Assembly (NCBI GenBank): GCA_023261465.1
Contig: JAHFOW010000004.1
Span: 1-12,815, forward strand
Length of the DNA stretch: 12,815 bases
Direction of reading: 5' to 3'
Source: Planctomycetota bacterium
GTDB taxonomy: Bacteria > Planctomycetota > Brocadiia > Brocadiales > Brocadiaceae
Shown piece by piece: positions 12,725 through 12,815 of this stretch. A program made the position numbers and the translations under genes. The notes under the pieces are model-generated. The model had not been told where the DNA came from. It saw only the letters and a list, made by a program, of their open reading frames with translations, and did no database searches. Position 1 is the first letter of the stretch; every line of letters starts with the position of its first letter.

Positions 12725-12815
12725 ATGAAAAGGAGAAGTAACTTTTTTGTAATACCTGTAGTTCTTCTACCGGTAGTGTTGGTATTGTTTTTAGCAAAAA
12801 TTCTTCTGTTTGATC
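12725..12815 (+). CDS. Signal-anchored protein, N-terminal fragment (runs off right edge)
   Basis: Thirty codons are visible from an ATG to the window edge with no stop. The start is MKRRSNFFVIPVVLLPVVLV, followed by more hydrophobic residues up to LLFD: three basic residues and then a run of about 22 apolar residues, so this is a signal peptide or, because no Ala-x-Ala cleavage site is seen, more likely an N-terminal membrane anchor as in sensor or secreted proteins. A G-rich stretch (GGAACGGGTGG, 12710-12720) serves as a moderate ribosome site. An extended -10 promoter lies about 85 bases upstream. The family cannot be assigned from this fragment. It is divergent from the sensor operon. Confidence 0.55.
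   Translation, partial: MKRRSNFFVIPVVLLPVVLVLFLAKILLFD

Noticed and set aside
1..12815. CRISPR arrays, tRNA or rRNA genes
   Set aside because: No regularly spaced identical repeats with unique spacers and no tRNA or rRNA-like sequences were seen on either strand.

Overview
The window is about 12.8 kb of moderately AT-rich bacterial DNA. Real genes carry clear GGAGG-type ribosome sites, intergenic spaces are long, and signal-peptide, RND and heme-sensor genes are prominent. A NarK-type nitrate/nitrite carrier next to a periplasmic sensor with a c-type heme motif, plus several palindromic repeats, suits an anaerobic nitrogen-cycling bacterium. An anammox planctomycete (Brocadia/Kuenenia/Jettenia type) is my best guess, but it rests on general resemblance and not on a marker gene.

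Layout. (1) 1-262: start of an unidentified gene leaving the window on the minus strand. It is preceded by a well-formed sigma70-type promoter with a perfect TGTGA-N6-TCACA palindrome centred at about -41.5. (2) 530-1057: a decayed, chimeric ORF whose first ~80 residues duplicate the N-terminus of the downstream outer-membrane factor gene. (3) 1068-6801: a complete heavy-metal RND efflux operon, czcC-czcB-czcA-like. It is preceded by a promoter with a 20-bp spacer filled by a perfect 22-bp dyad, the architecture used by MerR-family metal sensors. CzcA has the D/D/E motif of the Zn/Co/Cd class. (4) 6802-7090: intergenic DNA with two hairpins, one followed by a T-tract. (5) 7091-8149: a secreted protein of exactly seven 39-residue repeats, probably a beta-propeller. 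(6) 8180-9035: a TetR-family repressor on the minus strand, a 31-bp perfect operator-like inverted repeat at its promoter, a divergent promoter serving a 29-codon ORF with a strong ribosome site, and a 28-bp perfect palindrome. (7) 9071-12272: an apparent minus-strand operon, transcribed in the order heme-dCache membrane protein, single-domain PAS protein, NarK-type transporter. Its promoter (TTGACA-N16-TATACT) is wrapped by two 20-bp direct repeats that resemble part of the tetR operator region. (8) 12273-12815: a ~450-bp gene-free stretch with promoter-like elements, then the start of a membrane-anchored or secreted protein that leaves the right edge.

How the parts may work together. The efflux genes form a tripartite pump across both membranes, probably induced by a metal through a MerR-type regulator encoded elsewhere. 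The most unusual unit is the sensor-PAS-NarK operon. The sensor has a CxxCH heme site in its membrane-distal Cache region, no kinase, cyclase or methyl-accepting domain, and an extra third membrane segment; its PAS partner also has no output domain. I infer that the two small parts may report a redox, NO or nitrite-type signal to each other or to the transporter, possibly under control of the nearby TetR protein. None of that can be proved from sequence alone.
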